NCBI GenBank assembly: GCA_015039315.1
Contig: WIDE01000253.1
Span: 1 to 17,539, forward strand
Length of the DNA: 17,539 nt
Direction of reading: 5' to 3'
Source: Clavulina sp. PMI_390
Taxonomy: Eukaryota; Basidiomycota; Agaricomycetes; Cantharellales; Hydnaceae
Shown piece by piece: positions 1 to 8,702 of this stretch (position 1 is the first letter of the stretch; every line of letters starts with the position of its first letter). Position numbers and translations under genes: made by a program. Below the pieces are notes generated by a model. It was given only the letters and a program-made list of their open reading frames with translations, had not been told where the DNA came from and did no database searches.

Positions 1-304
1 ACGCAACGCCCTTTGGCGTATCTTGTGTTCATTGATCATGACAAGACCGACGCCCCAACTGCCTCAAACAAGCGTACCCTGCACCTGTCGCTCATTCTAT
101 GTCCACAATCTCAACTGATGCTGCGTCCTCAACAACCACAACTGTATGTATGAAGCCCTCTGGCGTCATGGCATCCTTGGGCGCTATCTCTGTAAGCCAC
201 CATGACGCCTGACCAGCCAAACTCCTTGCCACCTTGATTGAACGTACAGAGCCCCCCACGACTCGCCCAACCCCACCAATGCAACCTCTATCCCCACTAT
301 AACA
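1..304 (+). repeat. End of a 171-bp-type tandem array (host element E0, left part)
   Basis: This GC-rich stretch has the same unit as the arrays further right. The signature, an AACGCC-CYYT-GGCGT hairpin core, occurs at about 9 and 156. The sequence up to 304 continues directly at 15263: joining them gives a unit whose next core falls at 15275, a spacing of about 161 bp. It is therefore the left half of a repeat split by element E1. No coding gene is supported here. Confidence 0.75.
298..304. repeat. Target-site duplication TATAACA, left copy (E1)
   Basis: TATAACA at 298-304 lies directly before the CAGCCAATGC terminus of E1. An identical copy follows the other terminus at 15256-15262. Confidence 0.8.
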
Positions 305-376
305 CAGCCAATGCTGTAGTTTTTTTTAATGAAACACGGGTCTGACCTGTAAAAACTCCTTAACGGCAGACCCGTG
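305..376. repeat. E1 left terminus with subterminal dyad
   Basis: The terminus CAGCCAATGCTGTAG is followed by a T-run, TTAATG, and a dyad CACGGGTC-T-GACCTGT, then CTTAACGG. The same order, TTAAYG then an AGGTC/GACCT dyad then TTAAC, is found at the E1 right end (15195-15235) and in weaker form at both E2 ends. It is a likely transposase-binding or end-recognition region (inference). Confidence 0.6.
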
Positions 377-386
377 GACCTGTGTA

Positions 387-626
387 CTATAGTAGGTGGA
401 TGGGCACCGGCATTGGCCTATGGCCTAATCTGGATGCCTGCAAATCGCTTGTGGGTGCCGTCGGCTGCTCCACGGGCCCGTGCGCGGCACCCCTTCCGCT
501 GCCGTTCCCCACGCTCCAGCCACCCCTCCTACCACCGCCGTTGCCCCTCCTGCCGCTGTCGTTGCCCCCTCTGCCGTCGTCATCCTTTGGCACTTTTGTT
601 TTGCCCTCCTTGCTTAGCTCCTGCAT
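387..626 (-). pseudogene. Arg/Gly-rich outer ORF, E1 left arm
   Basis: Reading the minus strand from an ATG at 626 gives a frame of about 79 residues that begins MQELSKEGK and runs into a low-complexity stretch (DDDGRGGNDSGRRGNGGGRRGG...). The same frame and motif order, M/x-R-E-L-S-S-K then DDDGRG then GRGN and RGG repeats, recurs in the other E1/E2 arms near 9217, 13324 and 14965, although the start codon is not kept. RGG repeats are typical of RNA-binding tails, but composition alone could create them in GC-rich DNA. Function is unknown and expression is not shown. Confidence 0.3.
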
Positions 627-806
627 GTAATAGACAATCATAATATATATTTTCTGCATAAAAACCTATCTACATGTGTGCAATACAAAAAAAAATTGGT
701 CGCGCGCTCGCCGCCAGAAACAGCTTGCGAGCGCCTGCTGGTTTGCGTCCAGCTGTGCTTGAATGGGAGCGGGATCAGAGGGGATGGAAGTGGGGTGTCT
801 GGAGAG
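627..806 (-). other. AT-rich spacer and arm tail, E1 left arm
   Basis: Positions 635-690 are AT-rich. Positions 690-770 hold a box conserved in every arm: on the minus strand a GATGCAAAC-like start, then a T/G-rich stretch and GGCGGCGAGCGC. An AT-rich block of similar size lies between tail and outer ORF in all arms. It could be an intron, a terminator or a promoter for the outer ORF; the sequence does not decide. Confidence 0.4.
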
Positions 807-861
807 CTGAAAAGGAAAGAAAAAATGTGTAAAAACGCGTTAGAACAGCATATCGACGTGC
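807..861 (-). other. Conserved intron 2 (55 bp), E1 left arm
   Basis: On the minus strand it starts GCACGT, has the branch site TTCTAACG, a long pyrimidine tract and ends TTTTCAG. Exactly the same 55-bp length and branch site occur in the three other arms. The donor begins GC, so it would be a GC-AG intron or a mutated donor. Confidence 0.5.
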
Positions 862-949
862 CTTGGGATGCCAGTGCGCGATACGGGTGCAGATCCGCTG
901 CAGCATTGGTGGGTAGCCAAAATCAATAGCGGAGTGGAGGTAGATTGGG

Positions 950-1700
950 TTGGTGAGATTGGATGAGTTGGCGGGGGCGTTTGGTGCTCGTTCGGGGCAA
1001 TCAGGGGTGGTGGGGCGCTGGCGTCGTCGTGGTTGATGAAAAACGGGCACAGTGACGCTGCAACACCAGAGAGTATTGCGTGCGTCGCTGTGGTAGTGGA
1101 GGAGGTTGCGATGGGCGGGGCTATGGTTGTACAAGAGACATTAGGGGTGTCGTGCGCTCGTTCGAGGTAATCGGCAGCTTGCGGGCGCCAGGCGGTGCCG
1201 TAGTTGCCAAAAAACGAGTACAGCTATGCAGCAACGCCGGATGGCATTGCATACGTCGCTGTGGAGGTGGAGGGGATCGTGGTGAGCTATGCTGTGGTGA
1301 TGGAAGAGGCGGCAGGGGCGTGGTGCGCTCGTTCGAGGCAGTCACGGGGTCGTGGGCGATGGGTGTTGTTGTTGTTGCCAAACAACAAGCACAGCGACGC
1401 CAAACGCCGGGTGGCGTTACGCGCATCGCTATGATGATGGGGGAGGTCGTGATGGGCAGGGAGGTCGTGGTAGCAGAAATGGCAGGGGTGTGGTGCGCTC
1501 GTTCGACACGGTTGGGTGGGACGCGGGCGCTGGGCGTCACCATTGTCGCCAAACAACAAGCACAGCGACGCGGCAATGTCAGAGGGCATTGCGTGCGTCA
1601 CCGTGGTGGTGGAAGGGGTAGTGATGGGTGGTTTCATGGCGGTGGAGGAGGTGGCCGCAGAGTTTGCTCGTTTGAGGTGATCGGGGGTTGTGGGCGTTGG
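950..1700 (-). repeat. 171-bp tandem array, E1 left arm
   Basis: The hairpin core recurs at 1073, 1244, 1414 and 1586, spacings of 171, 170 and 172 bp. Units diverge by many substitutions but little in length. Long ORFs on both strands here are by-products of a GC-rich, stop-poor repeat; the frame that stays in phase is Thr/Pro/Ser/Ala-rich. Confidence 0.8.
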
Positions 1701-1715
1701 TCGTTGGTATCAGGC

Positions 1716-1778
1716 CTACCAAAGAAAGTTGCGGTTAAATACTACCCCTAGATCAAGAAAAGAAATTCAAACACTCAC
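1716..1778 (-). other. Conserved intron 1 (63 bp), E1 left arm
   Basis: On the minus strand it starts GTGAGTGTTTGAAT, has a TATTTAAC branch-like site and ends CTTTGGTAG. It aligns with the 60-63 bp introns at 8703, 12134, 15451 and 16520. Confidence 0.55.
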
Positions 1779-1840
1779 CTTTGTATCCCATACATCCTAT
1801 TATGTGTTTACGGCGCTCATCCTACGTCCTGTAGATATTA

Positions 1841-1886
1841 TACCCACCGTTGACGTCGCGTCTGTTGCGCGGTCGTTCGGTGGGTA
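1841..1886 (-). repeat. Leader two-stem inverted repeat, copy A
   Basis: TACCCACC pairs with GGTGGGTA perfectly over 8 bp, with CGCG/CGCG as an inner stem. Relative to copy E the sixth pair has changed from G-C to A-T on both sides. Confidence 0.6.
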
Positions 1887-1895
1887 TGGACAGGC

Positions 1896-3176
1896 TGTAG
1901 CAGCGCGAGAGTACGTAATAAGTCGTTTGAGAGAAGTTATAGTCGATGAAGTAAGGTTGTTGACAGTTTGTGGACGGGTCCCAGACCCTAGAGGTGTCGA
2001 GGTGGTGGCGCGAGCTGGAGAGTCATTCCAAGGGCCAACTACCTGACAACAACAGAAAAAAATGACTTGAGAATTATTTTAGGCTTGAATGCATGGATGG
2101 AAAGAGGGTAACAAATGGAGACGTTCAACGAAAACACAAGCAAAAATGGACGAGAAATGGGCGAGAAATAAGCCCAGGGATGTCCGCCTCAAACGCGACA
2201 CGAGGCACATTGATCACATCAACGACTCGCGTTTTTTGCAGTTTTAAGCGCGTCAAAAGACTTTTAAGTATCCCTTGGACCCTTTGGTGTAATAAAAATA
2301 GAAATTTTGCATCTCAAGACATAACTAGAGGAGGGTGCATCTCGTCAAGATCACCCCATGAGTTTTATGAACTTCCTAGCGTCTCTATACTGTTTTGACG
2401 CTATAATTTAGATTCAGTGTGCATTAAAAGACCTATCGACAAGTATACAGTATCATTGTAATTCAGATTCACTGTGCATTTGGCGGCCTCCACCAGGACT
2501 ACCCTTGTCGTTTATTTTTCTAGCGGATATTCTATACGGGATCGGAGCGCATATAATCATTTGAATGGCTTATTCCGTCATTATGAGCTTTGTTCATTGC
2601 CAATCGGCTTACTGTAAGGCATTGTTCTTCTCATACCCTAGCATGGCTCACACCCCCACCCGCAGTTTATATACTTCCCGGTATCTGGAACCGGATTTTC
2701 TTACTCAGGAAGTTATATTTGTATCCTAAGACGGTAGAACTGAAATAATTGTGATGATAGAATTACTAGTTGTGTCAATACACTTTCTGTGATTGCGTGA
2801 AAGTGACTATAGTCAAGTAGCACCTATTGAAGTTCATCCTCTTCCTGTAATTTTCAAGCTATGAAAATTTACCAGTCATATACACTCATATATTAGACTT
2901 CTACGATGCATTTATATCACTTCTATCTGTGTTCAATGTGCTCAGATGGTCTCAGGGTGCATGTTTGGCCTGGGGTGAGCGTAATGCAAGGTCTTGGAGC
3001 AGTACTGAAGGCCTCAAATTGCCTGTTATTGAAATATGATACATATAAGAGCTATTCGATGACGTTTAGGCTATCAGAATACCATGTTTAACTACTGATC
3101 TGAGGTTCCGTTCTGTCGTGATGAGGCTTGGGTGCTAGTATCATATTCAATTTGCATATTTTAAGTAAATAAAATA
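1896..3176. other. AT-rich centre of E1, first part
   Basis: No convincing gene is present; the small ORFs at 2093-2398 and 2906-3091 are not kept in E2. The stretch is collinear with about 10346-11616 of E2. Shared landmarks include ATGACTTGAGAATKATTT (2063 and 10514), GTTCAACGAAAACACAAGCA (near 2123 and 10574) and GCAGTTTATATA (2662 and 11116). Because the arms read outward from both sides, this is the expected place for a divergent promoter (inference). Confidence 0.6.
3168..3176. repeat. Target-site duplication AATAAAATA, left copy (MITE)
   Basis: An identical 9-bp sequence occurs at 3712-3720, on the other side of the 535-bp insertion. Confidence 0.7.
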
Positions 3177-3711
3177 GGAAAAAGCTATTTCACACCCTGC
3201 AGGTGTTACCACCTCCCCCAGGGGGTGATAGCACCCCCTCATTTTGGGTCAAATAACGTGTGAATGACGATCGACCAACCTCAGATGATTGCCGTTCTGA
3301 TTTGCGCGCCACGAACGATGAGCACTCGAGCGCTCACTTGTTAAGCTATGGTACATCACAGGTTCTTCAGTAGGTGTAAGATGAAAGAATTCTTAAGCTC
3401 ATCTCAACCCGCCCCTTGAGCTCACAAGCTTAACGGCGAACCAAGTTGCTGATTGACCCCGCCAATATGGCATCATGTACATTATAATGATGATCACAGT
3501 GATACAAACTACACTGATACAAGAATCTGATCCTAGGTCTGTTTTGGTCAATCATTGACGTGGTTGGCTCTGGTTGCTCTCAGGCTTGACTCTGCGGATC
3601 AAGGGGGGTGCTCGATAGCTACCACCCCTCCCCGTGCAGGGTTTACGGTCGGAAGCTCTCGGGCCGGTGGGAAGGGTGGTAACACCAGGGAGGTGGAGGA
3701 TAGCTATTTCC
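3177..3711. mobile_element. MITE-like insertion, 535 bp
   Basis: The left end starts GGAAAAAGCTAT and continues to GGTGTTACCACC; the right end, reverse-complemented, starts GGAAATAGCTAT and also reaches GGTGTTACCACC, giving imperfect terminal inverted repeats of about 40 bp. The 9-bp duplication AATAAAATA flanks it. The matching part of E2 (near 11611-11630) passes straight from GATAAAGTAAGAAG to AATAACTC with no insertion. A 9-bp duplication suggests mobilisation by a Mutator-like transposase (inference). The ORF at 3643-3849 (minus) crosses its right boundary and is not considered a gene. Confidence 0.7.
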
Positions 3712-3720
3712 AATAAAATA
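3712..3720. repeat. Target-site duplication AATAAAATA, right copy (MITE)
   Basis: Identical to 3168-3176 and directly after the MITE's right terminus. Confidence 0.7.
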
Positions 3721-3740
3721 ACTCAAAGGACTCAGAAAGT

Positions 3741-3770
3741 AGATCAATGATCCCCTAGCGTCATTGATCT
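3741..3770. repeat. 10-bp-stem hairpin in the E1 centre
   Basis: AGATCAATGA and TCATTGATCT are perfect inverted repeats around a 10-base loop. The corresponding E2 site (about 11649-11678) has AGATCG ... CGATCT, keeping the outer six pairs with the sixth changed from A-T to G-C. Confidence 0.5.
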
Positions 3771-3968
3771 CACTGCAGATCTCTGTCGCGAGTAGAAAGG
3801 GGTGGTGCCACCTCGCCAGCGCACCACTACTCCGCACTCTGTTGCTCATCTTCCAGACTTCCTCAAGCTATGATACTTTGTTGAATATCTTTAGATACTA
3901 CTAAGAGTACTCCCCCTGAGTTTGGAGTGATTCTGGTCACTTTCAGTTTTTTGGTCTTCGTCAACATG

Positions 3969-3976
3969 TTTCCCAC
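3969..3976. repeat. Target-site duplication TTTCCCAC, left copy (hAT)
   Basis: A perfect 8-bp match to 8443-8450. The single unoccupied copy is at 11877-11884 in E2. Confidence 0.95.
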
Positions 3977-4092
3977 TAGGGCGCAGTAAATAAGTCAAAA
4001 CGGCATTGTTTACCAGTAAATTACAATGTAAGCATTTACAGACGCTGTAAATTACAGTAAAATACATGTAAAATACTCTAGCGCTAGAAAGT
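3977..4092. repeat. hAT left terminus and subterminal motifs
   Basis: After the terminal repeat come TTTACCAGTAAATTACA (4010), GTAAATTACAGTAAA (4047) and CATGTAAAAT (4065), then the palindrome CTAGCGCTAG near 4079. hAT transposases usually bind short motifs repeated near the ends, so these are probable binding sites (inference). Confidence 0.6.
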
Positions 4093-4383
4093 AGTATTGG
4101 AAGGTGCCTTGAAGACCTTTGGCATCGAAGGTCTTGTAGTGGTATTGCTAGTCACCAGTGCCGGTGACGTCAGGGTGGCTGGCTTCTCACTGAGCAAGTT
4201 GCGCAGATAAGGAGTGCGGATATTGATGCCATTGGTGATGGGGAACGATGTAGGGAGATGTTGAGTGTCGGCAGATGCTGGCGATTGATCATTGCTCAGC
4301 AAGAGCAAAGATGTGTCATCATTGCTGTCGGAGTCATCCGCACCATCAGTATCCTCCCACACCATGATAAAATTGATGTACAA
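4084..4383 (-). CDS. Unknown 99-aa ORF beside the hAT left end
   Basis: A minus-strand frame opens in the left arm of the inverted repeat (MYINFIMVWEDTDGADDSDS...) and ends in F-stop at 4084, next to the CTAGCGCTAG palindrome. It is acidic at the start (EDTDGADDSDSNDD), then rich in Ser, Thr, Pro and Asn. I recognise no domain. It lies on the transposase strand and just downstream of it, so it could be a former final exon separated by the inverted repeat, a small accessory gene, or chance. Its start lies in duplicated DNA, which makes the N-terminus doubtful; a second Met (MVWEDTDG) lies six codons in. Confidence 0.35.
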   Translation of the reverse strand: MYINFIMVWEDTDGADDSDSNDDTSLLLLSNDQSPASADTQHLPTSFPITNGINIRTPYLRNLLSEKPATLTSPALVTSNTTTRPSMPKVFKAPSNTTF

Positions 4384-4622
4384 AGGGTTATATTGTGAAA
4401 AATACGTACTCTAATCTACATTATTATAAGACAAAAATAGCTGATTACATCTAGGTCTTATTTTGAAAAAACATTTACTCCAAACAAGGAGCCTGAATAA
4501 GATCACAATATACTACAGATAAGACCAAAAATGTAATCAGCTATTTTTGTCTTATAACAATGTAGATTAGAGTATGTATTTTTCACAATATAACCCTTTG
4601 TACATCAATTTTATCATGGTGT
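4359..4622. repeat. Inverted repeat with ~102-bp arms over the transposase stop codon
   Basis: The arms are 4359-4460 and 4520-4622, with a 59-bp spacer. They differ at only a few positions, for example CGTACT versus CATACT and ATTATT versus TTGTTA. The right arm begins with the last codons of the transposase (ACA CCA TGA on the minus strand) and continues into AT-rich 3' sequence. It could be a local inverted duplication or a nested palindromic MITE; no clean target duplication is visible. A transcript through it would form a long hairpin. Confidence 0.85.
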
Positions 4623-7600
4623 GTCCCAATCATCATCATGGTCTACGTCCTGTGCAGCCACAGGAAGGACAGGGCCATTTGGGCTGGTAGTGGTAGTGGT
4701 AGCTGTCGATGTGGGGGGTTTGGCCACTGTGCGTGAAGTGCTCTTTGGCTTGGACAAGTCACAGAAGCGCACTACAGGGGCTTTTGCTGTAAATCCCTTC
4801 GCCTTGACATGCTATTGTCAGAAAAATACACCAAAATGAATAGCATAGATGGCGCACACCTTGGCTTCACGACGATGGATGGCCTGTTGGATCTTGGTCA
4901 TGCCAACAAGAGTACTTGCTTTCTGTCCGGCACGAGATGGAGAATTGGTCTTGGTAAACCGAGAGACAGTGCGCTCTTCAGCCATCGAGTTTGGAACGAC
5001 TGAATGAAGCTTGTGCACGACAAGCTAAACAGAAGGGTGTGAGAAGCCAGCATCAGCAAAATAGAAAGTAAACCCTCACGGCGATTAACGAAGCATCAGG
5101 ATTTGTGAGAAGACGCTTCCAATACTCGGAAGGGGAAAGCTGTTTCCAGCCATCGAAACAGAACGGAGATTGGCGGCGCATATAAGCACCATACTGACGG
5201 CAAGTTGCCTTGAGCACCACGTCCAAGGTATCATATACATCAAAGACAGCAGGGAATCAATTGATGCTGAGCTCAGCAAGTATTTGTGAGAAGAGGAATT
5301 TTCCGACCTCAACATAACATGGGTATTTTGCCCAAAGGTCGGCATCAGGAAGAGGCGGGGACAAGGGATTGGGGGCACAACGCCCCGGTAGAGTGATCGA
5401 AGGAGCAAGAGGGTTGTGATTGTGACATGTGAAGAGAGAGGATTTGTCAAGGAGGCCTTCCGAGATTATCAGTACATCGTTCTAGGGGCACAAGAATGAG
5501 TACTGACTGGGATCGAATACGACAGCAGCAAGATAGACAGTCCCTCCATTCGCGTTCCCAGAGTTTCCTTCCTGTGTTGACTCCTTCCAACGTCGAGTGA
5601 CGATTCGGCGAACATCCTTGATCACATGTTCGGGAAGGCGAAGACCATGATCCTCCTTATTATTCCTGAAGAGCTCTTCAAGCGTGGCAAGAATGGCAAG
5701 CCAGAAGAGATATACAGAGGCGGGGGTGGCATGGGAGGATTCAAGACACTTGACGGCCCGGGCAATAGGTTCGAGGATTGGCAGAAGATGCTCTAACGCA
5801 TCCTGAGTCTCTTGTACAACATTTTGGTCCACCATCCAGTAGATGCCCGTATTCTACAAGCAATAGGAATAGACCATTAGGAATGAACAGATTAGTGTTG
5901 TTGAGAATGGTTAGATTGACGAACCTTCTTCAACTTCAGAACATTGTCCTGGATCAGCTTCTTCACAAGGGGTATTATGTCGAGCACTGTCTTGCCCGAC
6001 CAATACATTCCTACAAAACGCGTGTTACCCATCGCTGCTATCCCGCGGGAGACTCCCGCCTCCAGCCTTGCTGCATCAAGGTGAGCACGGGCAAACGATG
6101 ATTTCTTGAAATGTTTCGTTATGGATTGAACCCCGGTTTTGGCCTGAGTGAAAGCGTTGAGTGAAAGCGTTAGAGCGCCAAGGGCAAGAAATGAGTGTGG
6201 CGACTCACAGGTGCAAAGTACGGGAGCTTAACGATATCCTTCACCATATTATTCATAAGGTGACAGATATCAGGGAGGATGAGGATATGAGGGTGCTCGC
6301 GAGCGATAAGATCACGAGCAGCCTTCATGTTGCTAGTGCTGTCCGTCAAGAGGGCAGAGAACTTCGCGATTCCAATGGTCTCCATGGCCTACATGGATGT
6401 GTTATTCGAGAGTAAATTTTGTTGGGGAGGTGCACACTTGCCTGAAGAATGACCTCCTTGACATGCTCCGCAGTGTGCGATCGCCCTGAAGCTTCATCAC
6501 CAACCAGGAGGTATGCTTCCCGACCCGGTCCAGGCCGAGTAGCATGCACCGTATAGACAGACCTCACTGAACGTATAGTGCAGCCATCGCTCAAAGCGGT
6601 GAGATGATATTCGTTCTTGAGCTCCTTCCTGGTCTGCTTGGTGACTTTGAGGACACGAGCCGGGATGGCGACATCAACAAGCTTGGTAGCTGAATAGACC
6701 CGCACATTCGGATTGAGGGTACAGATGACAGCAGCAAAAGTTGGAGTGCTGATGAGGGTGGGCGGAAGAGAGTTTGCGCAGACGAATTCAAGGATGGCGT
6801 TGTTTAGCTGTATTGTGGTCTGCTCAAGGCCTGTCTTCTTCAGCTGAGCAGCGAATTTAGTATCATTCTCTTCATCAGAGTCAGATTCGATCTCAACGCA
6901 GGATTTGAGACTATAGCCTCTTCCGGTACGAACGCATTCGTCAAAAATCTCCCCGGCAACTTCTCCACGGCAGGGCTCAGAGACAATATGATCGATGAGA
7001 CGCGGCAGCTGGCGAGGATTAGCCCAAGACTGCTGGCAACCCTTCATCGCACAACGCCATCGAATCTTGCTGTTCTTCTTGGCTACGCAGCGAATCGTAA
7101 GACGATCGGAGAGACTTTTACAAGGAGCTCCCCCTTTCTTTGTGGCTGGCAGTGGGGAGTCTACAAGGTCGCTGAGGGGGTACCTGAACTATAAACCAAT
7201 TTTTAGAGGAATTGACGAGACTAAGCTAAATGTATAGCACTTACACGATGCGCCTCAGTTACCTTCGCGTCCGAGTCAAGCGTGTTCCGGCTTTTCTTTG
7301 CTGAGACGGTCTCACTCTTGCTCGCCGTCGCCTTACGCTTCTTTACGGCACTAGCATCCACGATCTGGACTTCATCATCGGATTGGATAATCTCCGTCAC
7401 CTCTGAAGCCCCCTTGGCTATTCCACTGGGACAAATGAATATGTGAATGGTCAGTGGCTACTTTGCGATACTGTCAATTGTCGCACCTGTCAAGCTGAGA
7501 GGTGGGGATAGGCTGTTTCGTGTCAAGAAGAAGGAAAAATTGAATGTTGTACTTTAGTGAGATCCCCAAAGACATAATAAGTGGACTTACCAGGCCTTCT

Positions 7601-7986
7601 GTCGTAAATGTGTACTTGGCGGATGCAAGTAAGTCCTGGGCCCAGCACAGGGGAAGCGTCCCAGCCTCACAGTTGTCTCGTCCGTATTTGACTAGCGCAT
7701 CTAATGCACCCTCCAAGGCAGGCCCGCGTTCAGGGAACCGGATATACCGCCTCCCGCCCTCAAGTTCCTTCACCTCATATCCGCTTTTAAGTGCTACCTC
7801 TAGGTCACGATTAACGGCGCCCCAAGGGCCCACATCATTGACCCAAGATGCATTAGGGGAATAGTTGAGGAAACGTTGGATTTGGGGGAAGGAGCCGGGA
7901 TTCGGCACACTTGTGGGCAGGCTGCGGAGGAGAAAGCGTAGCTCAGCAACAGATGCATCAAAGGTGGACTTCTCAATGGAGTTCAT
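4614..7986 (-). pseudogene. hAT transposase, nine exons, two in-frame stops
   Basis: My splicing model, on the minus strand: exons 7986-7591, 7512-7487, 7425-7245, 7188-6442, 6388-6209, 6143-5925, 5853-5080, 5024-4860 and 4802-4614. All junctions keep frame, giving about 958 codons. Residues 160-185 hold an acidic-flanked VQIV and a basic stretch KKRKATASK (likely nuclear signal). C247, C252 and H268 lie in a BED-like zinc finger (WRCAMKGC). The RNase-H-like core shows D402 (SDG), HTAEH at 439, D466 (LTDSTSN) and CH at 492-493. The C-terminal hAT block has VPNSMAEERT (857-858 the likely catalytic Glu region). It ends in DHDDDWDTP. Stops lie at codons 707 (TAG, 5484-5482) and 782 (TGA, 5259-5257); the second looks like Trp TGG to TGA. 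Intron 4 has a GC donor. It would cut and rejoin DNA at the element ends if intact. Confidence 0.9.
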
Positions 7987-8339
7987 TGTGAGATGTCAAA
8001 AATAAGCAAGGGGGGGAAGTTTGGCATTGTGCAAGACACTACACCATGGTCAAAGGTATATATAGGACACATCCAGCAATAATCATCCTTGACAAGGCAA
8101 CAAGCAATACTGGACTACGCCAATTGGGCCAGGGGTTGGTACAAAGCCAAAGGCTGGATATGGTTAAACTAGGCATTCATAGGGTGGTCTGGACACGCAT
8201 AAATGTGTTACAGGAGAACTAGGAGACTATAATTTAGGGGACTAGTTACAAGCAAATTATTCGGCACTTTCAGTTGCTCTTCACCTGCTGGTTTCATCGC
8301 ACTTGACGTCACATCATATGTTCTCATGATTGAAAATTA
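7987..8339. other. 5' region of the hAT transposase
   Basis: About 350 bp between the transposase ATG and the right subterminal motifs. I see no gene. The sequence TATATATAG near 8059 could serve as a TATA-like element for the minus-strand gene, but this is weak. Confidence 0.4.
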
Positions 8340-8442
8340 CCGGCGCGGTTTGCCGAACCTAGCTATTTACCGGTAAATTACAGTGTAAATAACTGTAAAG
8401 TAAATTACATTGTTTACATGTAAGCTAATTTACTGTGCCCTA
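8340..8442. repeat. hAT right terminus and subterminal motifs
   Basis: TTTACCGGTAAATTACAGTGTAAA (from 8367; a palindromic core), GTAAATTACATTGTTTACATG (8400) and the terminal ATTTACTGTGCCCTA. The GTAAATTACA word is shared with the left end. Confidence 0.65.
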
Positions 8443-8450
8443 TTTCCCAC
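8443..8450. repeat. Target-site duplication TTTCCCAC, right copy (hAT)
   Basis: Directly follows the right terminus; E1 centre sequence resumes with GGCTTGCGCAGAGCCC, matching 11885 onward in E2. Confidence 0.95.
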
Positions 8451-8594
8451 GGCTTGCGCAGAGCCCTGGCCCACCTCCTACCACCCACTCGCTTTCACTC
8501 TCCCCTCCACTACTCCTGAAATGACTAACAAACTGCATCTCTTATATTTTTTTAGGACGTATAATATATTTTCTATCACCTCCACGCCCTCCTA
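8451..8594 (+). other. E1 centre, last part, leading into the right arm
   Basis: It matches 11885-12025 of E2, for example CCCACCTCCTACCACCCACT and GAAATGACTAA. TATAATATATT at 8560 and TCCACGCCCTCC directly before the leader are possible promoter elements for the right arm. Confidence 0.5.
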
Positions 8595-8640
8595 TACCCG
8601 CCAAACGACCACGCAACAGGCGTGACGTTGACAGTGGGTA
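8595..8640 (+). repeat. Leader two-stem inverted repeat, copy B
   Basis: Outer stem TACCCGCC/AGTGGGTA has one G-T wobble and one mismatch; the inner stem has changed on both sides to CACG/CGTG. Confidence 0.55.
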
Positions 8641-8702
8641 TTAACTGTAGGAGCTGTGGAGGACGCGCTGGAAGCGCATAGGGCGGGTCGAAAGGGATAC
8701 AG

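Larger units (their letters stand above)
680..1895 (-). pseudogene. Decayed spliced arm gene, E1 left arm
   Basis: This unit is read from the centre outward (1895 to 680). It has a leader with the conserved two-stem inverted repeat (1841-1886), intron 1 (1716-1778), a 171-bp array (about 862-1715), intron 2 (807-861) and a short tail. In one frame the leader reads IPTERPRNRRDVNGGY, matching the other five copies, but an in-frame TAG follows and the start position is ATA, not ATG. The array has stops and 1-bp length changes. I do not recognise the protein, and a non-coding transcript is an alternative. Confidence 0.45.
3977..8442 (-). mobile_element. hAT superfamily DNA transposon, 4,466 bp
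   Basis: The left terminus TAGGGCGCAGTAAATAAG and the right terminus, reverse-complemented TAGGGCACAGTAAATTAG, match at 16 of 18 positions. The 8-bp duplication TTTCCCAC flanks the element exactly, as expected of hAT. The empty site is in E2: GACGTGTTTCCCACGCTGCGC at 11871-11891, with the flanks on both sides matching E1. Inside are a minus-strand transposase gene (4614-7986), a strong inverted repeat (4359-4622), a 99-aa ORF (4084-4383) and palindromic GTAAATTAC motifs near both ends. The transposase carries stops, so this copy is probably not autonomous. Confidence 0.95.

Noticed and set aside
862..1715. Regular repeats as a CRISPR array
   Set aside because: Units are head-to-tail diverged copies of the whole 171 bp, not short identical repeats with unique spacers, and the context is eukaryotic.
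1080..1751. Long open frames on both strands (up to 223 codons) in the array
   Set aside because: GC-rich, stop-poor tandem repeats give overlapping ORFs in several frames at once; none has a recognisable domain, and the frames cross predicted introns and unit length changes.
4359..4622. Hairpin arms as the termini of the hAT element
   Set aside because: The true termini are at 3977 and 8442 with TAGGGC ends and the 8-bp duplication; this repeat is internal.
5085..5450. 121-codon minus-strand ORF
   Set aside because: It is a shadow of transposase exon 7; the true frame, offset by one register, carries the conserved WAKYPCYVEVGKFLF and CRQYGAYMRRQSPF blocks.
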